From Nitrospira sp. KM1 (lineage in GTDB: Bacteria; Nitrospirota; Nitrospiria; Nitrospirales; Nitrospiraceae), in assembly GCF_011405515.1 (NCBI RefSeq), contig NZ_AP022671.1, forward strand, positions 4,331,501-4,395,500: 64,000 nucleotides of DNA. The letters run 5' to 3'. A program made the position numbers and the translations under genes. Shown piece by piece: positions 1 through 9,065 of this stretch (position 1 is its first letter; every line of letters begins with the position of its first letter). The notes beneath the pieces are model-generated. The model saw only the letters and a program-made list of their open reading frames with translations. It searched no databases and had not been told where the DNA came from.

Positions 1-2214
1 CACATGACCATTCATTCGCTTCCCGGCGTGCTGGTCGCCACCGGGCACGTCAGATTGCTTGATCCGAAAGGCGATCTCGCATCAGATCGGTTGGAGTTGA
101 ACGTCAATACGGAGGCCGGGGTTCTGACGCATGGGCAGGTCTATTTGAATTCTTCCAATACATTGGTGGAGGGCCGCCTGCTGCAGCGATTTTCCGAAGA
201 CCATTACCGGGTGAAGGACGGACGATTCACGAACTGCGATGCTCCGAAGGGAGAAACTCCGGCGTGGCGTTTCCAGTTCAAGGATCTGGATATCGACGTC
301 GGTGACAGCGTGGCTTTCAAAGATGGGTGGCTGTGCGTGACGGACATCCCTGTGCTGCCGATTCCAACCATGACCTATCCGTTGTCCATCCGGAGCACAG
401 GGTTTCTCATCCCAAACGTCGGGTACGACAACCGATTCGGCATGCACGCGCAAGAAAGCTTTTTTTGGGCGATCAACCCGAGTCAGGATCTCACCATCTC
501 GCCGTCCTACTATACTCGCCTGGGCTATGGCAGCGACTTCGAGTATCGCTACGTCATCGATCGTTTGTCGCGTGGCCAATGGTTCCTCAGTTACCTGCAA
601 CAGACTCAATTGCCCAACGTCAGCGGTGTGACGAATACAGGGCAGGATCCGAATATGGCCAGAGGATTGATCAGCGGAACGCACACGCAGCAATTTACGC
701 CTGATTGGCTTCTGCGCGTACAGGCCAATTTAGTCTCGGATCCGAACTATCTGCAGCAACTGAGCAATTCGGGGACGCAGCGGGCGCTGCCCAGCGCTGA
801 AAACAATCTCTTAACCACCCGGCGTCTTCCTTATGGAAACGTGTATTTACTCGGGCAATATCTACAACCGTTGCAGTCCGGAGGCGACGACACATTCCAG
901 CGATTGCCGGAGATCGGCTACACCATGCCGAATGTCTCGCTGTTCAACTCACCTCTCCTTCTCGGGGCGGATACCAACTACGTTAACTTTTTTCGGGAAG
1001 AGGGATTCACGCAAAACCGCGTCGATGTAGTTCCCGCTCTCGCGACTGACGTGATCGATTTCGGTCACATCGTGGGTTTCACTCCTCAAACGAAATTCCG
1101 TGAGGTGTATTACACACGCGGGGCGGTCGATTCTTCCAGTCAGCATCGAGAAACATTCTGGGCTGCCATGGAAGCCACGTCCAAGTTGAGCCGTCGATAC
1201 ATTGCCGATGACGGCAATGCGCTCCTGCATACCATTGAGCCGAGCGTCATATACGAATACGTGCCGTCAACGAATCAATCCCAGTTGACGCAGATTGATC
1301 AAGTCGACGACCTACCGAAAAAAAATCTGGTCACCTATATGCTCCGCAGCAGAGTCCTGGAACAGGAGGGCGCCCGCGGCTTCAATTGGCTGGACCTCAC
1401 GCTGGCGCAGAGTTATCACGTTGATGGCGTGCAGACGCAAGCCCGTGATTTTACTCCCGGAGTCGTCCCTCCCTTGGGCAGCGTGACGCAACCGCTTCAA
1501 CCCGCCACGACCCCGGTCGCTGGTAAGAAATTCTCCGATCTTTGGATGCGAGCGGTCATTGGAAACAACCTTCCGCAGATATTGCCCTCGCAGCTCGAAG
1601 GTCAAGGGTTCGGCCGCGCCCTCGGTTCCGGGTACAGACCGGTGATCAACAAATATCTGACCGTGGACGCGTTTTTCGATCCGTATCGGTCCACGGTCAG
1701 CCAGTTCAACACTGATCTGCGATTTCAGCAGTCCACGCATTGGTATGTGGACATCGGTCAACGATACACACGTGACGGCAACCGCGTGCGTCGCGGTGAC
1801 ATCTGGAATCCCATTTCATTCAATGAAGTCTACGCGCCGACTGCAGAAATCCAATTTCTTACAGCTGGAGGTGGATTCCGCACCCCATGGGGATGGACCA
1901 TCGGTGGAAAGGGATATTACGATATCAAGAACGGGAAAAGTCCAGAGTATGACATTGTGGCACTGTACCAGAACCCATGCAAATGCTGGTCCCTCGGGCT
2001 GTATTATTTGCAATTCCCCGACCGAGCTCAATACAACTTCATGTTCAGTCTCACGGGAATCGGATGGACGGAGAACTACGGTACGGCCGTGCTGCGGACT
2101 ATTCTTGAGCCCTTGTTATACGGGGAGAGAGGATTGCCATGGGCAGCGCCCGGTGGTCCTTACGGACGTGCGGAAACTCCTATCCCACCTCCCGGCGGAG
2201 CGGGAAGGCGATGA
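1..2214 (+). CDS. lptD: LPS-assembly outer-membrane protein LptD, 5' truncated by window edge
   Basis: The protein inserts lipopolysaccharide into the outer-membrane outer leaflet, together with the LptE lipoprotein. The frame is open at base 1, so the signal peptide and most of the periplasmic OstA-like domain lie upstream. The first 75 codons or so still read as the end of that jellyroll (LLDPKGDLASDRLELNV), with one cysteine in FTNCDAP. The rest (about 660 residues) is rich in alternating aromatic and polar strands, as in the LptD barrel. Near the C-terminus the cysteines read NPCKCW, a CxC instead of the adjacent pair of E. coli LptD; they may form the inter-domain disulfides. The stop is TGA at 2212-2214, 25 bases before the next gene. 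Family call is confident; the true start is not visible. Confidence 0.9.
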   Translation, partial: HMTIHSLPGVLVATGHVRLLDPKGDLASDRLELNVNTEAGVLTHGQVYLNSSNTLVEGRLLQRFSEDHYRVKDGRFTNCDAPKGETPAWRFQFKDLDIDVGDSVAFKDGWLCVTDIPVLPIPTMTYPLSIRSTGFLIPNVGYDNRFGMHAQESFFWAINPSQDLTISPSYYTRLGYGSDFEYRYVIDRLSRGQWFLSYLQQTQLPNVSGVTNTGQDPNMARGLISGTHTQQFTPDWLLRVQANLVSDPNYLQQLSNSGTQRALPSAENNLLTTRRLPYGNVYLLGQYLQPLQSGGDDTFQRLPEIGYTMPNVSLFNSPLLLGADTNYVNFFREEGFTQNRVDVVPALATDVIDFGHIVGFTPQTKFREVYYTRGAVDSSSQHRETFWAAMEATSKLSRRYIADDGNALLHTIEPSVIYEYVPSTNQSQLTQIDQVDDLPKKNLVTYMLRSRVLEQEGARGFNWLDLTLAQSYHVDGVQTQARDFTPGVVPPLGSVTQPLQPATTPVAGKKFSDLWMRAVIGNNLPQILPSQLEGQGFGRALGSGYRPVINKYLTVDAFFDPYRSTVSQFNTDLRFQQSTHWYVDIGQRYTRDGNRVRRGDIWNPISFNEVYAPTAEIQFLTAGGGFRTPWGWTIGGKGYYDIKNGKSPEYDIVALYQNPCKCWSLGLYYLQFPDRAQYNFMFSLTGIGWTENYGTAVLRTILEPLLYGERGLPWAAPGGPYGRAETPIPPPGGAGRR

Positions 2215-2239
2215 AGATCATCTGGTTTCGGTGCATCCG

Positions 2240-2779
2240 ATGCACTCGATAGAGCAGACATGGCGGGGAGTTGTACGGGGATGGATGTTGTTAGCCTGTT
2301 TGCTCTGCGGTCCCGCACCGTGTTGGGCTCAACGCAACGACGTTCCCCTGACCAACCTGCAACGCGCGAAGGTGCATCTTGGCGCCGGAGATTTTAGACG
2401 CGCGATCGATGACTGCCGTCGCGAAGTGGATGTCAATCCATCCGCCCAATCATATCTTTATCTGGCATACCTCTACCAGGCGCTGGATGCCTATGTGGAG
2501 TTCCTGGCGAAGTCGGATCACTGGGTTGTTCTGGAATTGGTGTATGTCAGCTTCGTTACCACGAAAACGGAAGAGTTGGTTGACTCAAGGGATGTGTTGA
2601 CGCGAATCTCGAAAGAGTTGTTACAAACAGGAGCCCGGCAACAGGCGGATATCGCTGCGTCCATGGCATCGAAACTCGATCATGGGATTGTGATGAGTAT
2701 CTGGCCGCAACAAACAGTCTGGAGGTCCGAAAGACCTGACGCGTGGTGGTTCGGCGCGCCCCCTGAATGGAAATGGTGA
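2240..2779 (+). CDS. Small exported TPR-like protein downstream of lptD
   Basis: The 179-residue product has an N-terminal signal sequence (hydrophobic core MLLACLLCG, cleavage likely after PCWAQ). A TPR-like helical segment follows (LQRAKVHLGAGDFRRAI, then a helix ending YLYLAYLYQAL). The frame is open far upstream inside lptD, but a start at ATG 2240 gives a proper signal peptide; GTG 2231 is an alternative. It probably resides in the periplasm and is probably co-transcribed with lptD. I do not recognise a named family, and function is unknown. Confidence 0.6.
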   Translation: MHSIEQTWRGVVRGWMLLACLLCGPAPCWAQRNDVPLTNLQRAKVHLGAGDFRRAIDDCRREVDVNPSAQSYLYLAYLYQALDAYVEFLAKSDHWVVLELVYVSFVTTKTEELVDSRDVLTRISKELLQTGARQQADIAASMASKLDHGIVMSIWPQQTVWRSERPDAWWFGAPPEWKW

Positions 2780-2780
2780 T

Positions 2781-2808
2781 TTGACTCGACTCGGAGGGCT
2801 GGTATACG
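2781..2808 (+). promoter_or_regulatory. Probable sigma-70 type promoter of the thioredoxin gene
   Basis: TTGACT (2781-2786) and TATACG (2803-2808) are separated by 16 bases. Transcription would begin near 2815, after the in-frame ATG at 2809, which argues for the GTG start at 2857 of the thioredoxin gene. Confidence 0.5.
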
Positions 2809-2856
2809 ATGACTCCTGGTCAGTTGGAGAGAAAACTAGGCGAAGGAGGAGCAACC

Positions 2857-3204
2857 GTGGGCGGCGATGCACTCAAGGTCGAGGATGCGACATGGGATTC
2901 CGATGTGATGAAGGCTCAGGAACTGGTGATGGTCGATTTTTGGGCCGTGTGGTGCGGTCCTTGCCAGATGGTGGCTCCGTTGATAGAGGAATTGGCTAAG
3001 GAATATGCGGGAAAGGTCAGGGTCCGTAAGTTAAATACAGACGAAAACCCTGAAGTGGCCGGTAGATACCAAGTCATGAGTATCCCTACCATCTTATTCT
3101 TTAAGAACGGCCAAGTCGTCGAGAAGCTTGTCGGCGCCCGTCCCAAGCGGCAATTCAAGGAAATGATCGATTCATTGCTGGCCCAGCACGCCGGTTCAGC
3201 CTGA
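2857..3204 (+). CDS. trxA: Thioredoxin
   Basis: A 115-residue cytosolic thiol-disulfide oxidoreductase of normal thioredoxin length. The active site is WCGPC, inside VDFWAVWCGPCQMVAP. The cis-proline loop reads SIPTILFF and the C-terminal helix is intact. The chosen GTG start has an ideal ribosome-binding site (AAGGAGG at 2843-2849, 7 bases away). An in-frame ATG at 2809 would add 16 residues but lies upstream of the predicted transcription start. Electrons would come from thioredoxin reductase, which is not in the window; the Bcp peroxidase at 18726 is a likely client. Confidence 0.93.
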   Translation: MGGDALKVEDATWDSDVMKAQELVMVDFWAVWCGPCQMVAPLIEELAKEYAGKVRVRKLNTDENPEVAGRYQVMSIPTILFFKNGQVVEKLVGARPKRQFKEMIDSLLAQHAGSA

Positions 3205-3230
3205 TCCTATGCCGTAATCCCCTCCTTCTC

Positions 3231-4916
3231 ATGCTCGTCGAGTTGCGCATTGTCAACTTCGCGCTCATTGAGCACATACAACTGCAATTTCAAACTGGAT
3301 TCACCGTCTTTACCGGTGAGACAGGTGCTGGGAAATCCCTCTTCATAGACGCTGTCGGTCTCTTGGTCGGCGGAAGAGCATCCGTTGACCAGATTCGTAC
3401 GGGGGCTGACGAAGCCACGATCGAGGCGTTTTTCCATCTTGAAGACGATCACCCTATCATTCACACACTTCGGGCCGAAGGTACGCTTCAGCCGAGCGAC
3501 GCCGATCTCATTCTGAAGCGCGTGATATCCAGGTCGGGACGCCATAGAAACTATCTGAATGGAAGCCTTTGTCCCCTGAGGGTCCTGGAAGCTCTTGGAG
3601 GCAACCTCGTCGATATTCACGGACAGCACGAGCAGCAGTCCCTGCTGTCGGGGACAAAGCAACTGGAGGCCGTGGATGCATTCGGCGATCTTCAAGAGTT
3701 GAGAAGCCAGTATGAAGAATTCCATCGAACCTGGAAGAATAGTGTCGATCGCTTACAATCGCTGAAAAATCAAGGCGCGGAGCGAGGTCGGCGTGATGAG
3801 CTGCTCCGATTCCAACTCCAGGAGATCGAGCAGACGGCCCCTCAGCGCGATGAAGAGGCGTCTCTTCAAACTGAATACCAACGACTGCTGCACGCCAGTC
3901 GTTTGCGTGAATGGACGGAAGACGCCCATGCGTTATTACAATCGGACGATGCCGGGGCATTGACGACCTTGGGAAAGATCGGACGATTGCTCCATGAAAT
4001 CGGTCAGACGGATCCGGATATGAAGGACTGCGGCCAACAGTTGCAGGAAGCCGCTGTGGCGTTGAAGGATCTTGCCGGACGTCTCAGGAATTACGCGGAT
4101 TCTTTAGAGGCGGATCCGCAGCGTCTTGACGTTGTCTCGGCGCGGTTGGATGCGATTCGCCGACTGGGGAAAAAATATGGGGGATCTGTGGAGGCAGTTC
4201 TCTCCGCCGAAGAACGGATCCGAGCCGAATTGGCCATGCTCGAAAATCTGGACGGGCAAATTGGTGAACTCACGGTTTCCTGCGATCAAGCCGCGAAGCG
4301 GATTTCCGCGGTGAGCACGCAACTCTCTAAAAAGCGCCGTGAAGCGGCTGTACGCCTGACCGGTCAGGTCCGAGCCGAACTATCCGCTCTGAAAATGGTG
4401 CAAACCGGGTTTCATATTTCGATGGAACGGGATGACACACTGGACGCCTGCGGTCCGACAGGCTCAGACCGCGTGGAATTTCTGCTCAACAATAATCCTG
4501 GAGAACCGCCCAGACCGCTAGGACGCATCGCCTCCGGCGGAGAACTCTCAAGAATTATGCTGTCGTTGAAGACGGTCTTGTCCAAACGGGATCGGGTACC
4601 GGTCGTCATTTTCGACGAGATTGATACTGGAGTCGGCGGCGCGGTGGCGGCTGCCATGGGAATACGCCTGCGGAAACTGGGCATGTTTCATCAAGTATTT
4701 TGTATCACCCATTTGCCGCAGGTGGCATCCCAGGCTGAACACCATTTCCTGGTGAACAAACGGGAGGTCGGTGGGCGCGTTACGACAGTGATCGAGTCGC
4801 TGAACGATACCGGTCGTGAGGCCGAGGTCGCTCGGATGTTGGGAGGTGTGACGATTACCAGAAAGGTTCGTGAGACGGCCGCGGAGTTGATTAAGAATTC
4901 GAAGCAGAAAGGATAA
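3231..4916 (+). CDS. recN: DNA repair protein RecN
   Basis: An SMC-like ATPase acting in double-strand break repair and recombination, in the cytosol at the nucleoid. The 561 residues match the usual length. Walker A is GETGAGKS at 29-36. A central coiled coil covers roughly 150-370. The ABC signature SGGELSR and Walker B VIFDEIDTG lie in the C-terminal lobe, followed by the switch region CITHLPQVA. ATG 3231 gives the conserved N-terminus MLVELRIVNFALIE, although the preceding 15 bases show no clear ribosome-binding site. The gene ends 9 bases from the convergent HD-GYP gene. Confidence 0.95.
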   Translation: MLVELRIVNFALIEHIQLQFQTGFTVFTGETGAGKSLFIDAVGLLVGGRASVDQIRTGADEATIEAFFHLEDDHPIIHTLRAEGTLQPSDADLILKRVISRSGRHRNYLNGSLCPLRVLEALGGNLVDIHGQHEQQSLLSGTKQLEAVDAFGDLQELRSQYEEFHRTWKNSVDRLQSLKNQGAERGRRDELLRFQLQEIEQTAPQRDEEASLQTEYQRLLHASRLREWTEDAHALLQSDDAGALTTLGKIGRLLHEIGQTDPDMKDCGQQLQEAAVALKDLAGRLRNYADSLEADPQRLDVVSARLDAIRRLGKKYGGSVEAVLSAEERIRAELAMLENLDGQIGELTVSCDQAAKRISAVSTQLSKKRREAAVRLTGQVRAELSALKMVQTGFHISMERDDTLDACGPTGSDRVEFLLNNNPGEPPRPLGRIASGGELSRIMLSLKTVLSKRDRVPVVIFDEIDTGVGGAVAAAMGIRLRKLGMFHQVFCITHLPQVASQAEHHFLVNKREVGGRVTTVIESLNDTGREAEVARMLGGVTITRKVRETAAELIKNSKQKG

Positions 4917-4925
4917 ACGATGTGA

Positions 4926-6077
4926 TCAGTGATCCGAACGCTGCGAGGGGCTGCTCGCGATGGCCATAGCCGGCAGTGAGGCTTTACATTCCTGAACTAC
5001 CTGAGTAAATACCGGGATCAGGGTTGGAGCAAAAGCCCGTCCCGCCTGAGCAGTCATGAACATGCAGGCGTCCTCGATCGCGAGCGAGTCCCGGTCGGGA
5101 AGATCCGCCGTCAGATGGTCGAACGTTTGGGCGAGAGAAACGATTCTGGCCAATAGGGGTATGCCCTCACCCGATAAACCATGAGGATAGCCCGAACCGT
5201 CCCACCGCTCGTGATGGTACGAGATGATTTGACCCACCTCCGCTGGCAATCCCAATGGAGCTACAAGTTTTGCTCCCACCTCTGTGTGCTGCAGAGAAGG
5301 ACCGGATGTCCCAAGCGCGGTCATCGCGTCCTGCGCAAAATGATCGTTGTCCAAGGCAATCTGGCCGATGTCATGGAGAAACGCGCCGAGCGCTAGGGAT
5401 TTTTGCTCGTTGCTCGACAGATTGATTCTATTTCCGAGGAGCGTGGCATAAAAACTTACGCGGCTGCAGTGATTCAGGAGGTGTCTGTCCTTGGCTTCCA
5501 AGAGATCCGAAAAAAGAGGGAGTAATTCCATCCCTTCCTTCATGGACGCCGAGGGCTCGCTTCCGGATTTACCTATTACGCCGTAGCCGGCTTGCAGGCG
5601 GCTCCACGTCTCTCGACATTCGTTTTCCTTATCCCACCATCCAGGTGAGGAGTGAATGAACGTCCGTAGAAAGTCCAGCCGCTGTTTTTTCGCAAGCGTT
5701 TGATTGACCAATGTCACCAACTCGGTGACATTGAATGGTTTCAGAAGGTAACCCGCTGCACCGTGCCTGATCCCATCCATTGCGGATTTCAGACTTCCGT
5801 AGCCCGTAATGATAATGACCTCGACATTCGAATGGTCATGTTTGATTTCCTGTAGAAGGTCAATACCTTGGCGATCAGGGAGTCTCTGGTCCAAGGTGAT
5901 GAGGTCGACTTGCTGATTATTGAGGACGTCGAGGGCGGCGCTGGCGGATTCTGCAGCTTGAATATTGAAGAACGGGCGGAGAATGACCTTGAGTGCGTCA
6001 CGAGGTCCTGCTTCGTCATCAACGACGAGCACCGTGGGCTTATATTTCGTAATATCCTGGGTAATCGCTGTGGTCAT
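4926..6077 (-). CDS. Response regulator with HD-GYP domain, probable cyclic-di-GMP phosphodiesterase
   Basis: The N-terminal receiver (VLVVDDEAG, phospho-acceptor Asp in ITLDQRLPD, Lys in YLLKPFNV) is joined to a C-terminal HD-GYP domain with the metal-binding HDIG (FLHDIGQI) and HHERWDGSGYP motifs. RpfG-type proteins of this build hydrolyse cyclic-di-GMP when phosphorylated. The start at 6077 gives MTTAITQDITK just before the receiver; an in-frame ATG at 6125 adds 16 residues and has AAGGA too close to be a useful binding site. It is the last of four minus-strand signalling genes, 204 bases after the sigma-54 regulator, and likely opposes a cyclic-di-GMP input read by the PilZ fusion upstream. 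Confidence 0.85.
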   Translation of the reverse strand: MTTAITQDITKYKPTVLVVDDEAGPRDALKVILRPFFNIQAAESASAALDVLNNQQVDLITLDQRLPDRQGIDLLQEIKHDHSNVEVIIITGYGSLKSAMDGIRHGAAGYLLKPFNVTELVTLVNQTLAKKQRLDFLRTFIHSSPGWWDKENECRETWSRLQAGYGVIGKSGSEPSASMKEGMELLPLFSDLLEAKDRHLLNHCSRVSFYATLLGNRINLSSNEQKSLALGAFLHDIGQIALDNDHFAQDAMTALGTSGPSLQHTEVGAKLVAPLGLPAEVGQIISYHHERWDGSGYPHGLSGEGIPLLARIVSLAQTFDHLTADLPDRDSLAIEDACMFMTAQAGRAFAPTLIPVFTQVVQECKASLPAMAIASSPSQRSDH

Positions 6078-6281
6078 CCTGTGCTTATCTTCCCTTGTAA
6101 CGTGTGAATTAAAAGCAATTCCCATTCCTTTTCAGCAACTTATGAGCGCTTTCAAGCAGATGTAGTGTGGACGCACCGAGCTTACTACATATAGACGGTC
6201 CTGTGGAAAACGCAGTTGAGAGGGAGTTGCTGCGCTGCTCGGATTGATGCAGAAACGACTCAACGGATTGGAAAACCTGTG

Positions 6282-7718
6282 TTATTCCTGCACTAGTGGT
6301 TCAGGATCGGTAGTGGCTTCTGTATCTGGTCTGCCAATGCCTAATGCATCCATCCGGTATTTCAGCATTCGTCGGCTGATGCCCAATTGCTGGGCGGCGT
6401 GAGTTTGAACGTAATTGTTCTTTTTCAATGCATCCAGAATGATCTCGCGCTCGAATTCCATGACGGCTTTTTCCAAAGAGAGCCGCCCAGCGAGCGTGTC
6501 GTCACGAAGAGAAGTGGAGCGGCTATCGTTTCGAAGAATCGTCGGTAAATGTTCCGGCGTCACCGTATCGCACCCTTTGGACCAGATAAACGCCTGCTCG
6601 ATGATATTTTCCATTTCCCGAACATTGCCCGGCCAAGAGTATCTCGTGAGCAGATCGATCGATTCTTTCGAGAAATCCTGGCTTGAACGATTGTCTTCTT
6701 CGAGACGTTTGGAGAGGAAGTGCTTGGCAAGGAGTGGAATATCCTCGCCTCGTTCGCGCAGTGGGGGAAGGTAGAGCGCAATAACGTTCACACGATAGTA
6801 GAGGTCCTCTCTGAACTGACCTTTCCGCACCAATTCTTCAAGGTTCTTGTTGGTGGCGGCGACGATTCTGACATCAACCTTGATCGCTTGCACTCCGCCG
6901 ATTCTCGTAAACTCCCGCTCCTGGAGCACCCGCAACAGTTTGGCTTGCGTCATGGGGCTCAGATCGCCAATTTCGTCGAGGAACAACGTTCCGCTGTTCG
7001 CAAGTTCGAATTGCCCGACGCGGCGAGCCGTCGCATCGGTAAAGGACCCTTTTTCGTGCCCGAACAGCTCCGACTCGATCAATGTTTCTGGGAGCGCGGC
7101 ACAGTTCAAGGCCACGAAAGGACGGTCTTTTCGTCCACTGTTATAGTGCAGCGCTTTGGCAACGAGTTCTTTCCCCGTTCCGCTTTCTCCCGTGATGAGC
7201 ACGGTCGTTCGACTATCGGCGACCTGTTCGATCTTTCCGTAGATTTCCTGCATTGGGCGGCTTTTCCCAATGAGATTGTGAAACGCGTAGCGTTGAGTTA
7301 CCTGCGCCCGGAGGCTCTTGACCTCGCGTTCGAGATCCTGGGAATTGAGAGCACGACCCACAACGATACGGAGCTCATCGACATCGAAGGGCTTTGGCAG
7401 ATAGTCAGCTGCCCCCAGTTTCATGGCATCGACGGCGGTCTTCACGGATTTTGTGCCGGTCAGCATGATGACGGGAGTGGCGTTTTGCTCGGCACGAAGG
7501 GCTTGCAAGACTGAAAGACCATCAGTCCCCGGAAGGATGACGTCGAGCAGGACTAGATGGGGTGCTTCCTTATGGAAAAGATCGAGACCTTCCTGAGCGT
7601 CGGCAGCCTGAATCGTCTCATAGGTAGGCTCGAGAACCGTTTTTAAGGAAGAGCGGATGCGGGATTCGTCATCAATCAGCAGAATTCGTTTTTTCACGCT
7701 ATCGTTCGCTCCCGTCAA
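6282..7718 (-). CDS. Sigma-54-dependent response regulator (NtrC family)
   Basis: 478 residues: receiver (acidic pair in LLIDDES, phospho-acceptor D59, Lys in LPKPFD), AAA+ activator domain (Walker A GESGTGKE at 177-184, Walker B TLFLDEIGDL, arginine-finger region LYYRVN) and a C-terminal Fis-type helix-turn-helix (HAAQQLGISRRMLKYRM). The sigma-54 contact loop reads GSFTDA (224-229) instead of GAFTGA; the Thr needed for contact is kept and such variants occur in working regulators. It begins 9 bases after the kinase gene, so the two form a cognate pair. Targets are unknown. Confidence 0.92.
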   Translation of the reverse strand: MTGANDSVKKRILLIDDESRIRSSLKTVLEPTYETIQAADAQEGLDLFHKEAPHLVLLDVILPGTDGLSVLQALRAEQNATPVIMLTGTKSVKTAVDAMKLGAADYLPKPFDVDELRIVVGRALNSQDLEREVKSLRAQVTQRYAFHNLIGKSRPMQEIYGKIEQVADSRTTVLITGESGTGKELVAKALHYNSGRKDRPFVALNCAALPETLIESELFGHEKGSFTDATARRVGQFELANSGTLFLDEIGDLSPMTQAKLLRVLQEREFTRIGGVQAIKVDVRIVAATNKNLEELVRKGQFREDLYYRVNVIALYLPPLRERGEDIPLLAKHFLSKRLEEDNRSSQDFSKESIDLLTRYSWPGNVREMENIIEQAFIWSKGCDTVTPEHLPTILRNDSRSTSLRDDTLAGRLSLEKAVMEFEREIILDALKKNNYVQTHAAQQLGISRRMLKYRMDALGIGRPDTEATTDPEPLVQE

Positions 7719-7727
7719 TTGTTGAGG

Positions 7728-8996
7728 TTATTCCGGAATGGCAGGAAGGCTGATCACAAATGTCGTGCCCTTGTCTACGGCACTCGTGACGCGGATTTCA
7801 CCATGGTGCTCTTGGATAATCTGGTGCACAATCGTCAATCCCAATCCCGTTCCTTCGTGTTCGCCGCTTTCATGTTTGGTCGTGAAAAATGGGTCGAAGA
7901 TGTGTTCAAGATTCGTCTCCTGAATTCCGTGTCCGGTATCCGAAGTTTCAATCTGAACCCATGATTTTCCGCCAGGCCTGTCCCGCTTGGTTGTCCGGAC
8001 ACGCAAGGTTCCTCCTCGCGCGCTCATGGCGTCCAGGGCATTGAGAAAAAGATTGAGAAAGACCTGTTTCAGTTGTTGACGGTCCAGCATGACACGGGGC
8101 AGGTCTTGTGCCAATTCTTTTTCGATCTTGACCCCGTGACTATCGGCCTTGACGTCGATGAAATATAGACAGGAGGAGACGATATCGTTGATATCTTCCT
8201 CCGTCAGTTTGGGCTCCATGTAACGGGCATAATCGAGAATCTCTTCGATCAAACGCTCGATGCGATAGACGTCGTCAAGCACGATTTTGCTGAATTCACG
8301 AATGAAGTCGGGATCGTCCTTTCGTTCCGGCGCCAGTTGGATGAATGTCTTGATCGAGGTGAGCGGGTTCCGAATTTCATGGGCAAAACCTCCGGCGATC
8401 GTTTCAAGAGATTTCAACCGGTCAGTTCGTTTCATCAGCAGGTGGGAGCGATGTAGATCATCGTACAGGATCAAGGTGTCGATGGCATTGGTTGCGGCCT
8501 GTGCGAGCGCGTTCAGGAGAGGTTGAACGGAATTGCGATCTTGAGAAGGAAACGACGACTCGCTCAAGAGCGAAAAGGCCATGAGTCGGCTTCGACTCAT
8601 ATGCGGTAATGCATATATGGCGTTAAAAGGCGAGAGCATCTCGGCAAGAGAGCTTCCGAGATCAGTCTGTTCTTGATCACGAAGGTCCTGGCGATGCGCC
8701 GATCTGGCGGCATTGGTCAGATACTGTGGAAGCGCATGGGTGGTAGGGAGAGATGAAGGAAATTCCTGACCCTCATTGAGTCCCACCACGCTGCTTCGAC
8801 GGTAGCATTCATGTTCACGATCCAGGAGATACAGAGCCCCTCTGGTTGAACCGGCTGCGCGACAGAGTGCCTGGATCGCGCATTCGCTCAAGGCGCCCAA
8901 TTCAGTGATAGATCCCATTTCAATGGAAAAACTGGTAATCAATTCCAGCGGATCAACGGGATAAGTCTGATGAGAGAAGTCAGTTTTGGGACGCAT
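7728..8996 (-). CDS. Soluble GAF-domain sensor histidine kinase
   Basis: 422 residues and no membrane segment, so the sensor is cytosolic. The N-terminal 180 residues look like a GAF domain (LCRAAGSTRGALYLLDRE). The HisKA dimerisation helix has phospho-acceptor H206 in GGFAHEIRNPLTSIK. The HATPase domain has the N-box NLFLNALDAM, G1 DTGHGI, F-box FDPFFTTK and G2 GTGLGL, so all catalytic boxes are intact. It starts 69 bases downstream of the giant fusion gene and is followed 9 bases later by its regulator. The signal sensed cannot be told from sequence. Confidence 0.9.
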   Translation of the reverse strand: MRPKTDFSHQTYPVDPLELITSFSIEMGSITELGALSECAIQALCRAAGSTRGALYLLDREHECYRRSSVVGLNEGQEFPSSLPTTHALPQYLTNAARSAHRQDLRDQEQTDLGSSLAEMLSPFNAIYALPHMSRSRLMAFSLLSESSFPSQDRNSVQPLLNALAQAATNAIDTLILYDDLHRSHLLMKRTDRLKSLETIAGGFAHEIRNPLTSIKTFIQLAPERKDDPDFIREFSKIVLDDVYRIERLIEEILDYARYMEPKLTEEDINDIVSSCLYFIDVKADSHGVKIEKELAQDLPRVMLDRQQLKQVFLNLFLNALDAMSARGGTLRVRTTKRDRPGGKSWVQIETSDTGHGIQETNLEHIFDPFFTTKHESGEHEGTGLGLTIVHQIIQEHHGEIRVTSAVDKGTTFVISLPAIPE

Positions 8997-9065
8997 GAGA
9001 CCAGGCCGGGTGTTGTTCAGTTATCGGTGCTGTGTTCAAAGATGTACGGGGGAGTATACACCGGC

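Noticed and set aside
6900-7060. Altered sigma-54 contact loops GSFTDA and GAFTSA as signs of inactive regulators
   Set aside because: The essential Thr is kept, and GAFTDA- and GAFTSA-like loops occur in functional NtrC-family proteins.
6720-7514. 264-codon plus-strand open frame inside the sigma-54 regulator gene
   Set aside because: It is antisense to a complete NtrC-family gene, shows no family pattern, and has no ribosome-binding site.
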